A stretch of 64,000 bases of DNA from Bradyrhizobium sp. ISRA430 (lineage in GTDB: Bacteria; Pseudomonadota; Alphaproteobacteria; Rhizobiales; Xanthobacteraceae): NCBI RefSeq assembly GCF_029909975.1, contig NZ_CP094516.1, positions 186,001 to 250,000 of the forward strand, read 5' to 3'. The first letter of the stretch is position 1, and each line of letters begins with the position of its first letter. This document shows, one piece after another, positions 1 through 9,203 of this stretch. Under the pieces are notes generated by a model that had not been told where the DNA came from, searched no databases, and saw only the letters and a program-made list of their open reading frames with translations. Made by a program: the position numbers and the translations under genes.

Positions 1-337
1 TCTCGTGAGAGATCACCTTGCGCCCCCGTTCGCGCGCGAGCCGGCCGGCGACCTGCTCGGGGGACCAGCCGCGGCTGAGGCCTGCCAAGACCGTGCCGCG
101 CAGGCCGGCGTCGTGCTCGAGGCGAGAGCCTTTCCAGCGCCGCGCCCGCGTCTGTTGCTCGGCGTAGCCTGGCTTGTAGCCGACCTGAACGCCCCGGTTG
201 CGCTTCAGCTCCCGAGAGATCGTTGATGGCGAGCGATCCAGAGCTGCCGCGATTTGCCGGATCGAGCTGCCATTGGCTGAAAGTCTGGCAATCTCGCATC
301 GGTCGTCCAACGATAGCTGTCCGTAAGTCCGCCCCAT
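1..337 (-). CDS. IS30-family transposase, N-terminal part (cut by window edge)
   Basis: Reverse-strand frame beginning at an ATG (337) that reads MGRTYGQLSLDD and stays open to the left edge, about 112 residues. It contains a helix-turn-helix of the form IRQIAAAL-DRSPSTISREL (roughly residues 28-48). This is followed by conserved IS30 N-terminal features: a YKPGYAEQ-like stretch and GWSPEQVAGRL. IS30 transposases are about 320-380 residues, with the DDE catalytic core downstream, so that core lies outside this window. Family recognition is by motif memory. Whether the element is intact cannot be judged from here. Confidence 0.85.
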   Translation of the reverse strand, partial: MGRTYGQLSLDDRCEIARLSANGSSIRQIAAALDRSPSTISRELKRNRGVQVGYKPGYAEQQTRARRWKGSRLEHDAGLRGTVLAGLSRGWSPEQVAGRLARERGRKVISHE

Positions 338-383
338 GGCAACACCCCCTGCTGGAAGTGTTGCACTTCGTTTGTGAACTCAG
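1..383. mobile_element. IS30-type insertion sequence, one end
   Basis: The transposase fragment plus about 45 bp upstream of its start. IS30-family ends are short imperfect inverted repeats of 20-30 bp close to the transposase start. The stretch around 356-381 (tgttgcacttcgtttgtgaa) looks like such an end. The exact boundary and target duplication cannot be fixed without the other end. Confidence 0.5.
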
Positions 384-466
384 GGGACCCATAACCCCAG
401 GGAGAAGTTTGGCGAAGATTAGTCACCCGGGACTCGCACCGTGCGCAAGTCGATAGATTCCGCGGT

Positions 467-494
467 ATGGGTCCCGGCCTTCGCCGGGACGACG
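467..494. repeat. Short palindromic repeat (GTCCCGGC/GCCGGGAC type)
   Basis: Perfect 8-bp inverted repeat at 471-478 and 483-490 with a 4-nt loop, followed by gacgacg. The same family recurs as a longer pair at 58861-58985, where the core reads gtcctggctttcgccagg. It sits between the IS end and the stop of the downstream ABC ATPase gene, so it could also act as a 3' stem-loop. Confidence 0.6.
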
Positions 495-542
495 ATGGGG
501 AGGCAGGGCGCCTCCACACTTTCACCGTCGCGCGGCGAGACC

Positions 543-2192
543 TTACGCGCTCGCCGCAACACCTTCCGCCACCGGACGGAAATTCGCGAAATCCCAGCCG
601 CGGCCGGGGGCCGCATCCAGCAGTGCCCTGGTGTAGGCCTCCTTCGGATGCATCAGCACCTCGCCTGCCGGGCCCTGTTCGACGACGCGGCCGTGCTGCA
701 TCACCACCACCTCGTCGCAGATTTGCGCTGCGACGCGCAAATCGTGGGTAATGAACAGGATGGCGATGCCGAGGCGCTTCTGGATCTCGCCGAGCAGTTC
801 CAGAACCTGCGCCTGCACGGAGACGTCGAGAGCGGAGACCGCCTCGTCCGCGACCAGCACGTCAGGGTCGAGCGCGAGGGCGCGTGCAATGGCGATGCGC
901 TGGCGCTGGCCGCCGGAAAACTGATGCGGATAGCGCGACACCGCGTCGGCCGGAAGACCGACCAGCTCGAGCAGCTCGCGCGCCCGCTTCATCGCATCGG
1001 CGCGCGCGACGCCGTAGTTGATCGGCCCCTCGGCGATGCTCTCGCCGACGGTGACGCGCGGGTTGAGCGAGCGGTAGGGATCCTGGAACACGATCTGGAT
1101 TTTTTGCCGGTGCGGTTGCAGTAACCGGCGCGACAGATCGGAGATCTCGCGGCCGGCAAGACGCACGCCGCCGGAGGTTGGGTCGATCAGGCGGACGATG
1201 CAGCGCGCCACCGTCGACTTGCCCGATCCGCTCTCGCCGACGATGCCGAGCGTGCGACCCTTGCGAAGCGTGAGGGTGACCTTATCGGCGGCGACGACCT
1301 CGCGGCCTTTGCCGAAGAAGGACCGCTCGCGATAGACCTTGCCGAGGTCGTTGGCCTCCAGCACGATCGGTTCCTTGGTCTCCTCGCGCGCCGCCCGCGG
1401 CACCAGGCTCGGCACCGAGGCGAGCAGGTTGCGGGTGTATTCCATGGTCGGATTACGCAGGATGGTCTCGAGCGGGCCGGTCTCGACCAGCCGGCCCTGC
1501 CGCATCACCGCGACGCGGTCGGCGATCTCGGCCACCACGCCCATGTCGTGGGTGATGAACAAAACCGCGGTGCCGTGATCGCGCTGGAGGTCGCGGATCA
1601 GGGTCAGGATCTGCTTCTGCGTCGTCACGTCGAGCGCAGTGGTCGGCTCGTCCGCAATGAGCAGCTTCGGCTCCAGCACCAGCGCCATCGCGATCATGAT
1701 GCGCTGGCGCTGGCCGCCGGAGAGGCGGTGCGGGTAGGAGGCGAAGATGCGTTCGACCTGCGGCAGGCGGACCTGCTCCATCATGTCGAGGATGCGCTTC
1801 TTCCGCGCCCTCGCGTCGAGATCGGTATGGGCGCGCAGCACCTCATCGATCTGGCGTCCGACCGGTACGACCGGGTTGAGCGCAGTCATCGGCTCCTGGA
1901 AGATCATCGCCATCTGCGTCGCGCGCAACTGCCGCAGGCGACGGTCGGTCGCGGTGAGCAGCTCTTCGCCGACCAGTTTGACGCTGCCGCCGGTCGGAAC
2001 CAGCGAGCCCTTCTGCAACAGGCCCATCACGGTCAGCGAGGTCACCGATTTGCCCGAACCGCTTTCGCCGACCAGGCACAGCGTCTCGCGCTCGCGGACC
2101 TGGATCGAGATGCCGTCGATGATCTTCGGCCCGTTCGGTTTCCTGCCGACGGTGACGATGAGATTGTTGATGTCGAGAACGGTGTTGGTCAT
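543..2192 (-). CDS. Peptide ABC transporter, fused double ATP-binding protein (DppD-DppF type)
   Basis: 549-residue cytoplasmic ATPase with two complete ABC cassettes in one chain, the usual fusion in rhizobial peptide importers. Each half has a Walker A GESGSGKS (first at residues 42-49, second near 310), an LSGGQRQR-type signature (FSGGQRQR in the second half), a Walker B ending in ADE, and a switch histidine (FITHD). It energises import through the two permeases just upstream on the same strand (2306-3193 and 3217-4158). Start ATG at 2192 is preceded by GGAG (gGGAGTGacctg). The gene is separated from the permease by a REP palindrome at 2206-2278, so expression may be uneven along the operon. 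Substrate is probably oligopeptide, given the neighbouring peptidase; this is inferred. Confidence 0.93.
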   Translation of the reverse strand: MTNTVLDINNLIVTVGRKPNGPKIIDGISIQVRERETLCLVGESGSGKSVTSLTVMGLLQKGSLVPTGGSVKLVGEELLTATDRRLRQLRATQMAMIFQEPMTALNPVVPVGRQIDEVLRAHTDLDARARKKRILDMMEQVRLPQVERIFASYPHRLSGGQRQRIMIAMALVLEPKLLIADEPTTALDVTTQKQILTLIRDLQRDHGTAVLFITHDMGVVAEIADRVAVMRQGRLVETGPLETILRNPTMEYTRNLLASVPSLVPRAAREETKEPIVLEANDLGKVYRERSFFGKGREVVAADKVTLTLRKGRTLGIVGESGSGKSTVARCIVRLIDPTSGGVRLAGREISDLSRRLLQPHRQKIQIVFQDPYRSLNPRVTVGESIAEGPINYGVARADAMKRARELLELVGLPADAVSRYPHQFSGGQRQRIAIARALALDPDVLVADEAVSALDVSVQAQVLELLGEIQKRLGIAILFITHDLRVAAQICDEVVVMQHGRVVEQGPAGEVLMHPKEAYTRALLDAAPGRGWDFANFRPVAEGVAASA

Positions 2193-2205
2193 CAGGTCAC
2201 TCCGT

Positions 2206-2278
2206 CGTCATTGCGAGGAGCGAAGCGACGAAGCAATCCGGATGCAGTCTGGATTGCTTCGCTTCGCTCGCAATGACG
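2206..2278. repeat. REP-like palindrome inside the ABC operon
   Basis: Inverted repeat with arms of about 28 bp beginning cgtcattgcga and ending tcgcaatgacg, each carrying a GAAGCAATCC/GGATTGCTTC core. The left arm has a small insertion. The same element is present as a perfect palindrome at 58749-58828. It lies between permease and ATPase genes, where such repeats can stabilise or attenuate mRNA. Confidence 0.85.
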
Positions 2279-2305
2279 GAACAAGGGGCAGGGCCGGCGA
2301 GACAA

Positions 2306-3193
2306 TCACTTCCCCTCTCGCTGCTTCATGCGCGGATCGAGTGCGTCGCGGGCGGCGTCGCCGATCAGGTTGATGCTGAGGATCGCGATCGACAGCAACA
2401 GGCCGGGCCAGAAGATCAGCGACGGCTTGAGCTGGAAGTACTGGCGCCCTTCGGCCATGATGTTGCCCCAGGTCGGCGTCTCCGGCGAAATGCCGGCGCC
2501 AAGGAAGGAGAGGATGGCCTCGGTGAGGATCGCGGATGCGCACACATACGTACCTTGCACGATCAGCGGCGCGATCGTGTTCGGCATCAGGTGGCGCCAC
2601 ATGATCTTCGGGAGCGAGGAGCCGACCGAGATCGCGGCTTCCACATAGGGCTCCTCGCGCGCCGACAGCACGACCGAGCGCACGAGGCGGGCCACGCGCG
2701 GGATCTCCGGAATCGTGATCGCCACCAGCACGGTCCAGATGCTGGCGCCCGACAGCGACACCACGGCGATCGCGAGCAGGATGCTCGGCATCGCCATCAG
2801 ACCGTCCATGATACGCATCATCACGGAATCGATCAGCTTGAAGAAGCCGGAGACGAGGCCGATCACAAGTCCGATGACGACTGACAGGATCGCCGAGCCG
2901 ATACCGATCAGCAGCGAGATGCGGCCGCCATAGATGACGCGGGACAGCAGGTCGCGGCCATAGGCGTCGGTGCCGAGCAGGAATTGTGCGGAGGCCGGCT
3001 TCAGCCGCTGCGACGGCGCGAGCTGGATCGGATCATGCGGCGCGATCAGCGGCGCCAGAATCGAGATCAGTACGATCAGCGCGAGACAGACCGTTGCTGC
3101 CGCGATGATCGGCGTCGACGTGAGGAAGCCGAACCGTGGCCTGAGCGGCGACGTGATCGGAATGGACGACTGGGGAAGGGTATCTACCGACAT
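2306..3193 (-). CDS. Peptide ABC transporter permease (DppC/OppC type)
   Basis: 295-residue inner-membrane permease. N-terminal TM segment near residues 30-55, then an extracytoplasmic stretch with LAPSQRLKPAS and LGTDAYGRDLLSRVIYG, which is diagnostic of DppC-like subunits. The BPD transport domain with five further hydrophobic segments follows, with an EAA-type loop (EAAISVGSS). Start ATG at 3193, with an AAGG upstream as Shine-Dalgarno. It lies 23 bp downstream of the DppB-type permease, so the two are almost certainly cotranscribed. Confidence 0.93.
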   Translation of the reverse strand: MSVDTLPQSSIPITSPLRPRFGFLTSTPIIAAATVCLALIVLISILAPLIAPHDPIQLAPSQRLKPASAQFLLGTDAYGRDLLSRVIYGGRISLLIGIGSAILSVVIGLVIGLVSGFFKLIDSVMMRIMDGLMAMPSILLAIAVVSLSGASIWTVLVAITIPEIPRVARLVRSVVLSAREEPYVEAAISVGSSLPKIMWRHLMPNTIAPLIVQGTYVCASAILTEAILSFLGAGISPETPTWGNIMAEGRQYFQLKPSLIFWPGLLLSIAILSINLIGDAARDALDPRMKQREGK

Positions 3194-3216
3194 TCTTGAC
3201 CTTGTTTATCCTTGCC

Positions 3217-4158
3217 TCAGTACCGGATCCGCGGATCGAGCAGGGTGTAGGCCACGTCGATCAAGAGATTGACGACGACGTAGATCAGCGACGTCAGCAG
3301 GATCATCGCCTGGATCACCGGATAGTCACGCGCCAGCACCGCATCCACGGTGAGGCGGCCGATGCCGGGGATGTTGAACACGCTCTCGGTGACGACGACC
3401 CCGGAGATCAGAAGCGCAAAGCCGGTGCCGATCACGGTGATCACCGGCACCGCGGCGTTGCGCAGCGCATGCCGCATCATGACCGCGACTTCGCTGATGC
3501 CTTTCGCGCGCGCAGTTCGCACGTAATCCTCGCCGAGCACATCGAGCATCGCAGCGCGCGTCATACGCGCGATCAGCGCGATGTAGATGAAGGACAGCGC
3601 GCAGGTCGGCAGGATGATGCGCTCGAAGAATGGCCCGAAGCCGGTGCTGATGCTCTTGAAGCCCTGCACAGGAACCCAGCGCAGGTCGATGGCGAAGATC
3701 TGGATCAGGATATAGCCAACCACGAACACCGGCACCGAGAAGCCGAGGACGGACAGTCCCATCACGAAGCGGTCAATCCAGGTGCCGTGCCTCCAGGCCG
3801 CAACCACTCCCAAGGGAACGGCAACGACGACGGCGAGGATGATGGTCGACAGCGCGATCGAGATCGACGGCTCGACGCGCTGACCGATCATCTTCAGGAC
3901 GGGCAGGTTGGAGATCAGCGAGGTCCCGAGATCGCCGTGCAGCAGCTTGTTCACCCAGGTGATGAACTGCACGATCAGGGGCTCGTTGAGGCCAAGCGAG
4001 GTGCGGATGCGCTCCAGCCGCTCTGGCGTGGCGTTGTCGCCGGCGAGGATCGCGGCGGGATCGCCGGGGGTGAGCCGGAGCAGCAGGAAGACGAACAGCG
4101 CGACCACGCCCATCACGGGCACGGCGGCGAAAATTCTGCGAACGAGATATCCGAGCAA
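3217..4158 (-). CDS. Peptide ABC transporter permease (DppB/OppB type)
   Basis: 313-residue inner-membrane permease. The start used is TTG at 4158 (MLGYLVRRIF), matching the typical N-terminus of DppB proteins where the first TM starts within ten residues. Family features visible are FLLLRLTPGDPA near the N-terminus, a long periplasmic loop, the EAA loop (EDYVRTARAKGISE) and a C-terminal DPRIRY. It pairs with the DppC-type gene downstream. Between it and the M20 peptidase upstream lies a 221-bp spacer with a palindromic repeat, so the peptidase may be on the same transcript or separate. Confidence 0.92.
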   Translation of the reverse strand: MLGYLVRRIFAAVPVMGVVALFVFLLLRLTPGDPAAILAGDNATPERLERIRTSLGLNEPLIVQFITWVNKLLHGDLGTSLISNLPVLKMIGQRVEPSISIALSTIILAVVVAVPLGVVAAWRHGTWIDRFVMGLSVLGFSVPVFVVGYILIQIFAIDLRWVPVQGFKSISTGFGPFFERIILPTCALSFIYIALIARMTRAAMLDVLGEDYVRTARAKGISEVAVMMRHALRNAAVPVITVIGTGFALLISGVVVTESVFNIPGIGRLTVDAVLARDYPVIQAMILLTSLIYVVVNLLIDVAYTLLDPRIRY

Positions 4159-4306
4159 GTTGGATCCGTCAGATTAGAGGCAAACCGTGGCACCGCTTTT
4201 GGCAGGTTGCCACCAGCGTAACATTTGAGCAATTCCCGTGCCATCAGGGCCACAGTTTTTGCAGTGCGGCCAAGACGTCTCACGAACCGCGCCGCTCACA
4301 CGCACA

Positions 4307-4375
4307 GTCATTCCGGGGCGATGCGCAAGCATCTCGAGATTCCGGGTTCGCGTCTTCGACACGCGCCGGAATGAC
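4307..4375. repeat. Palindromic repeat (GTCATTCCGG/CCGGAATGAC)
   Basis: Perfect 10-bp terminal inverted repeat, 4307-4316 and 4366-4375, with an inner GC-rich segment. I recognise this as a common Bradyrhizobium-type intergenic repeat. It sits just after the stop codon of the M20 peptidase gene (on the reverse strand) and before the permease gene. Confidence 0.7.
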
Positions 4376-4379
4376 GAAA

Positions 4380-5513
4380 TCACTCCAGCGTCGCCAGCAG
4401 CCCCGCCATCAGGCGACCGCGTTCGACCAGGCTGTCGACCTCGATATACTCCTCCAGCGTGTGGCCGTTGCCACCACGCACGCCCAGGCCGTCGAGCGTG
4501 GGAATTCCCATGGCCCCGGTGAAGTTGCCATCGGAGCCGCCGCCGGCGCTCGCATGCGGCAATTCTGCCCCGAGCGCCTTTGCGATGCCGCGCGCTTTCT
4601 CATAGAGCGCCATGGTGCCGGCGTCCGGTTCCCAGACCGGCCGCGTCACGCCGCGCGTCACCTTGAAGGTGACATCATTGGTTGTACCCGAGAGCGCCAG
4701 CATCCTCTCGACGCCGCGGTCGAGATCAGCCTGGCGCTTGGCCATCGAGAGCGCTTCGCCGGTGCAGGTCGTGGCGACGCAGTTGACCCATTGTCCGCCA
4801 TGCACGACGCCGACCGAATAGGTACAATCGTCCGTCGTCATCGCGTCGATGGCCAGGATCTGGCGCGCCATCTCGCGGATCGCCGAGCGCCCCGCCGACA
4901 GCGTCGCGCCGGCGTGACTGGGCCGGCCCGTTGCTTCCAGGTTAAAGCGCGCGATCGCATAGCGACCGGTGGTCACGCCGTTGTCGGCGCGGCCAGGCTC
5001 CGGCACCAGCACGTATTTGTTGCGGGCGGCCTCCGCCTCGATGATGTCGCGCGTCGAGGGCGTGCCGACTTCCTCGTCGGGCGTGAACAGCACGGTGATC
5101 GGCAGCGGGGTCGTGACGGAAGCGCGCAGTAGCTGCCGGATCGCCTCCAGCGACAGATAATTGCCGCCCTTCATGTCGTAGATGCCGGGGCCGTAGCACC
5201 TCGCCCCGTCGCGCCGCCACTTCAGCTTCTCGATGGTACCGACGGGATGGACGGTGTCCATGTGCCCGGCGATCAGGATGCCCGGCTGGCCCTGCTTGGG
5301 GTGCGGAAAACGGGCGCGGATGACGCCGCCGAAGCCCTGCCGGCCGGCGATGCGCTCGATCGTCGCACCCATGATCGCCATCTCCCGCGCTGCAAGATCG
5401 AGCATGCTATTCACGGCTTCCGCGTCCCAGGTCGGGCTTTCGCATTCCACCCAGCGGCGCAGACCCTGGAGCATGGCCTCGGAATCAAAGGGAAGATTGG
5501 CTGGATTCATCAT
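4380..5513 (-). CDS. M20-family metallopeptidase (carboxypeptidase G2-like)
   Basis: 377-residue di-zinc hydrolase. Visible ligands and motifs: GHMDTVHPVG (H84, D86), the bridging aspartate in YDMKGG (about D113), the catalytic pair in PDEEVGT (E147/E148), the glutamate in VPEPGRAD (E172) and a C-terminal GNGHTLEEY histidine near residue 353. The dimerisation insert with GRPSHAGA is present in the middle. No signal peptide is seen, so it is cytoplasmic. It starts at tandem ATGs (5513 and 5510) behind GAGA. Its position between the permease genes and the divergent binding-protein gene suggests it hydrolyses the imported peptide or amino-acyl conjugate. The precise substrate is unknown. Confidence 0.9.
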   Translation of the reverse strand: MMNPANLPFDSEAMLQGLRRWVECESPTWDAEAVNSMLDLAAREMAIMGATIERIAGRQGFGGVIRARFPHPKQGQPGILIAGHMDTVHPVGTIEKLKWRRDGARCYGPGIYDMKGGNYLSLEAIRQLLRASVTTPLPITVLFTPDEEVGTPSTRDIIEAEAARNKYVLVPEPGRADNGVTTGRYAIARFNLEATGRPSHAGATLSAGRSAIREMARQILAIDAMTTDDCTYSVGVVHGGQWVNCVATTCTGEALSMAKRQADLDRGVERMLALSGTTNDVTFKVTRGVTRPVWEPDAGTMALYEKARGIAKALGAELPHASAGGGSDGNFTGAMGIPTLDGLGVRGGNGHTLEEYIEVDSLVERGRLMAGLLATLE

Positions 5514-5781
5514 CGGGATCTCTCAAGCTTCGAAAGATGGAACGCGCATTGCATCGGCGCAGGCGGGATGAGCGGTTAGAGTTGTAGAGCCAAACCGAAG
5601 TTTGTGGAGCCCGTGCGCGCGCCGCCATGGGCTGCAGCGAAACCGGATTGACGCGCTCAAGGCTGTCTGCAAGTCTCGAAAAGATAAAGGCAATTGCATG
5701 AGGTTCGTACGCTCAAAGAACGATCCGAATGCTCAACCAATAATCTGCCTTTGAACAGTTTCACGTCAGGAGAAACTTTCC

Positions 5782-7392
5782 ATGTTCCACTTGATGCGCC
5801 GGGGGTGTCGCGCGTTCGCCTCCAAGCTTGCGTTGTCGGTCGTCGCGCTTTCGACGGCGCTGGCTTCGCCGGTGCTCGCGGCCGGCAAGACCATCACGGC
5901 GGTGATGCATTCCGACCTTCGCATCATCGATCCGATCTTCACCACCGCCTACATCACGCGCGACCATGGCTACATGGTCTACGACACGCTGATCGCGACG
6001 GATTCGAACTTCAAGATCCAGCCGCAGATGGCGGACTGGAAGATCTCCGACGACAAGCTCACCTACACCTTCACGCTGCGCGACGGTCTGAAGTGGCATG
6101 ACGGAGCGCCGGTGACGGCGGAAGACTGCGTCGCCTCGCTGAAGCGCTGGGCCGCGGTCGACGGCATGGGCCAGAAACTCCTGGACTTCACCGCGAGCAT
6201 CGAGGCGACCGATGCCAAGACCATCACGCTGAAGCTGAAGGAGCCCTACGGCCTGGTGCTCGATTCAATCGGCAAGCCGTCCTCGCGCGTGGCCTTCATG
6301 ATGCCGAAGCGCCTCGCCGAGACGCCCCCGGACAAGCAGATTCCCGAACAGATCGGCTCCGGTCCCTTCAAGTTCGTGCAGGGCGAATTCCAGCCCGGCG
6401 TGAAGGCGGTCTATGTCAAAAACACCGATTACGTGCCGCGCAAGGAGCCGGCGAGTTGGACCGCCGGCGGCAAGGTGGTGAAGGTCGATCGCGTCGAGTG
6501 GATCACCATGCCGGACTCGCAGACCGCGGTGAACGCGCTGCAATCAGGCGATATCGACTTCATGGAAGTGCCGCCGTGGGACATGCTGCCGGTTCTTGAA
6601 GGCAATTCCGACCTCAAGGTCGAAGTGCTGAACAAGTTCGGCTACCAGACGCTCGGCCGCATGAACTTCCTCTATCCGCCCTTCGACAATCCGAAGATCC
6701 GTCGCGCGGCGCTGCTGGCGATGAACCAGAAGGACGTGCTCGACGCGCTCGTCGGCAATCCCAAGTACTACAAGATCTGCGGTGCTTTCTTCATCTGCGA
6801 CACGCCGTTCGCGACCGACGTCGGCTCCGAAACGCTGGTCAAGGGCAACGGCATGGCGGAAGCCAAGAAGCTGCTCGCCGAGTCCGGCTATGACGGCACG
6901 CCCGTGGTGGTCATGGTGCCCGGCGACGTCGTGACGCTGAAGGCGCAGCCGACAGTCGGAGTCCAACTCCTCCGTGAGGCCGGCTTCAAGGTCGACGCGC
7001 AGGCGACCGACTGGCAGACGGTCGTGAGCCGCCGCGCCAGCCAAAAGCCGCCGAAGGAGGGCGGCTGGAACATGTTCTTCACCAACTGGGTCAGCGCCGA
7101 CGTGTCCAACCCGATCGCCAATCTCTCGATCGGCGGTCAGGGCAAGAAGGGCGGCTGGTTCGGCTGGGCGGAAGATCTCAAAATCGAGCAGCTCAAGGAC
7201 AAATTCGTCCGTGCCACCTCGCTCGACGATCAGAAGAAGATCGCGGCCGAGATCCAGAAGGAAGCCTATGACCAGGTGATCTACATCCCGCTTGGCCAGT
7301 ATCTGGCGCCGAGCGCGTGGCGGAAATCGCTGACCGGCGTGCTCGACGGCGCGGCGACGCCAATCTTCTGGAACATCGACAAGACGGAATAG
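5782..7392 (+). CDS. Peptide ABC transporter substrate-binding protein (SBP family 5)
   Basis: 536-residue periplasmic binding protein. The N-terminus is a signal peptide (basic MRRG, hydrophobic core, likely cleavage after LAA near residue 34). The mature part has typical DppA-like features: an early YDTL motif, LRDGLKWHDGAPVTAEDCV around residue 100, and a C-terminal WNIDKTE. The ATG at 5782 is preceded by CAGGAGAAA. Transcription is divergent from the peptidase, permeases and ATPase, a common split arrangement. A strong stem-loop follows at 7427-7456. Confidence 0.93.
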   Translation: MFHLMRRGCRAFASKLALSVVALSTALASPVLAAGKTITAVMHSDLRIIDPIFTTAYITRDHGYMVYDTLIATDSNFKIQPQMADWKISDDKLTYTFTLRDGLKWHDGAPVTAEDCVASLKRWAAVDGMGQKLLDFTASIEATDAKTITLKLKEPYGLVLDSIGKPSSRVAFMMPKRLAETPPDKQIPEQIGSGPFKFVQGEFQPGVKAVYVKNTDYVPRKEPASWTAGGKVVKVDRVEWITMPDSQTAVNALQSGDIDFMEVPPWDMLPVLEGNSDLKVEVLNKFGYQTLGRMNFLYPPFDNPKIRRAALLAMNQKDVLDALVGNPKYYKICGAFFICDTPFATDVGSETLVKGNGMAEAKKLLAESGYDGTPVVVMVPGDVVTLKAQPTVGVQLLREAGFKVDAQATDWQTVVSRRASQKPPKEGGWNMFFTNWVSADVSNPIANLSIGGQGKKGGWFGWAEDLKIEQLKDKFVRATSLDDQKKIAAEIQKEAYDQVIYIPLGQYLAPSAWRKSLTGVLDGAATPIFWNIDKTE

Positions 7393-7426
7393 GCGCTTCC
7401 GCGTCTCTCATCCGCTCCTGGACTTC

Positions 7427-7456
7427 GAAGGCGCCGCTGTGGTCAGCGGCGCCTTC
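7427..7456 (+). terminator. Stem-loop terminator after the binding-protein gene
   Basis: Perfect 13-bp stem (7427-7439 with 7444-7456) and a TGGT tetraloop, 35 bp after the stop codon, followed by a short tcattt. The U-tract is weak, but stem and position fit factor-independent termination. Confidence 0.7.
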
Positions 7457-7619
7457 TCATTTGTCGTTCCCGCTTGGCTGAAAAGGCGTGGAGCTTTTAA
7501 CCCTTCCAGTTTCCGATCATTGCTATTTGTTTCCATCCTGAAATAAATGTGCCGTCTTCGCGCATTACTTTCCTTGCCTCGATTTGATTCACGTGCCGGT
7601 CGATTTTGCATTCCAGGCG

Positions 7620-9203
7620 ATGGCCGCACGGTCGGATCGCTCGCCGACGCGGTGGCGCCGGCCTTTCCTGCGCTGGCTCGATGCCGTCGAGACGGGTTGG
7701 GCCGTGCCGCTGCTCCTGGTCTGTTTCGTCGCGATCTGGACGCTGTATCTGGTCGTCGCTTATGCCGGCAGCGGCCTGCACCCCGATACGCTCGAGACAT
7801 GGACGCAGGGGCGGCATTTCGCGTGGGGCTATCATAAGCATCCGCCGCTGATGGGCTGGGTTGCTGCGGCCTGGACTTCCGTCTTCCCGGTGAGCGACTG
7901 GTCGCTCCGATTGATGGCGATGGCGAATGCGGGGCTTGCGTTGTTCTTCGTCGACTTGGTCTCGCGGCAGTTCGTGACCGGGCACAAGCGTATCCTAGTG
8001 CTGCTGCTTCTGATGCTCACGCCGGCCTACCAATTCCACGCCCAGCGCTTCAACGCCAATGCGGTGCTGCTCGCGGTTTGGCCGCTGGCGACCTGGTGTT
8101 TCCTGCGCGCGTTCGAGACCCGTGCCGCGTTCTGGGCGATTGCCGTAGGCTGCACGACGGCGCTGGCGATGGTCGGCAAATATTATTCCGTCTTCCTCGT
8201 CGCGAGCTTTGCATTTGCAGCGCTGGCGCACCCGGCGCGACGAGCCTATTTCACCTCCGCTTCTCCATGGATATCGGTTGTCACCGGGCTCGCAGTCCTG
8301 TCGCCGCACATCTACTGGCTCGCGACGACCGGCGCTTCGACCTTCACCTATGCGTTGGCCCACGCCAATGGCAACGCCGCGACCTCGCTCGGCGAGGTCA
8401 GGAATTTTCTGCTGGGGCTGGCAGCGGCCATGAGCGTCTCGGCTGCGCTTTGGGTGTTCATCGCCGGCACGCGGCTGAGACAATTTCCAGCCGACTTCGC
8501 CGCGATGAGCCCGAGCCTGCGGCTTCTCTTCTACATCGCAATCGGCACCATCGTGCTGCCGGTCCTGACGTCGCTGGCGATGGGCACGGATCTTCCGTCG
8601 CTGTGGGCGCTGCAGGGGCTGTTCTTGTTTGCCGTGCTCGTGGTCTGCGGCACGCGCTACCCGATCGAGCGGTTCCATACTGTGAACCTCGCGATCGCCA
8701 CGGCCGGTGTCGCGCTCGTTGCTGTTCTCGTCGCTGCGCCGATCCATGCCGTCTACCGCAACATTCATGGCTATGAGGAGGGGCGGAATTTCTACGCCCA
8801 GGCAGCGAATGAGCTGACGCGCCAATGGCGCGAACTGACCGGCGAGCCGCTCGGCGCCGTGAGCGGCGACGATGCGCTGGCCTTCGCGACGGCGTTCTAC
8901 AGTCCGGACCATCCGTATTACGCGCGGCCCTTCCAATATCAGTACACCTGGGGTCTGCCGCGCAAGATGACGCTGGATCGCGGTTGGGCCGCGCTCTGCT
9001 TCCGCGGCCAAGCCAGTTGCGGCGCGTGGATGGACTGGGTGTCCGCGCGTGCCGGGCACTTCGTCAAGCGCGAATTCACTGTGCAGGCCACGGTATGGGG
9101 CGAAGCCGGCATCACGCGAGAGGTTGTCGTGCTCATGGTGCCGCGTACGGTGCCCGAAAGCGCGGCCGACGATTTCAGTGCCAGCAGACGCGGGGCCGAG
9201 TAG
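7620..9203 (+). CDS. GT39-like membrane glycosyltransferase (ArnT/PMT-like)
   Basis: About 527 residues from ATG 7620 (MAARSDRSP). An in-frame TTG at 7584 would add 12 residues. Polytopic inner-membrane protein: first TM soon after WAVPLLLVCF, then a periplasmic loop with an acidic HPDTLE and a KHPPLMGW motif. The latter matches the first periplasmic loop of GT-C (family 39/83) transferases that use polyprenyl-phosphate sugars. About ten further hydrophobic segments follow, then a soluble C-terminal domain of roughly 150 residues. Acceptor and sugar are unknown. It stands alone, with neither neighbour sharing its pathway. Confidence 0.8.
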   Translation: MAARSDRSPTRWRRPFLRWLDAVETGWAVPLLLVCFVAIWTLYLVVAYAGSGLHPDTLETWTQGRHFAWGYHKHPPLMGWVAAAWTSVFPVSDWSLRLMAMANAGLALFFVDLVSRQFVTGHKRILVLLLLMLTPAYQFHAQRFNANAVLLAVWPLATWCFLRAFETRAAFWAIAVGCTTALAMVGKYYSVFLVASFAFAALAHPARRAYFTSASPWISVVTGLAVLSPHIYWLATTGASTFTYALAHANGNAATSLGEVRNFLLGLAAAMSVSAALWVFIAGTRLRQFPADFAAMSPSLRLLFYIAIGTIVLPVLTSLAMGTDLPSLWALQGLFLFAVLVVCGTRYPIERFHTVNLAIATAGVALVAVLVAAPIHAVYRNIHGYEEGRNFYAQAANELTRQWRELTGEPLGAVSGDDALAFATAFYSPDHPYYARPFQYQYTWGLPRKMTLDRGWAALCFRGQASCGAWMDWVSARAGHFVKREFTVQATVWGEAGITREVVVLMVPRTVPESAADDFSASRRGAE

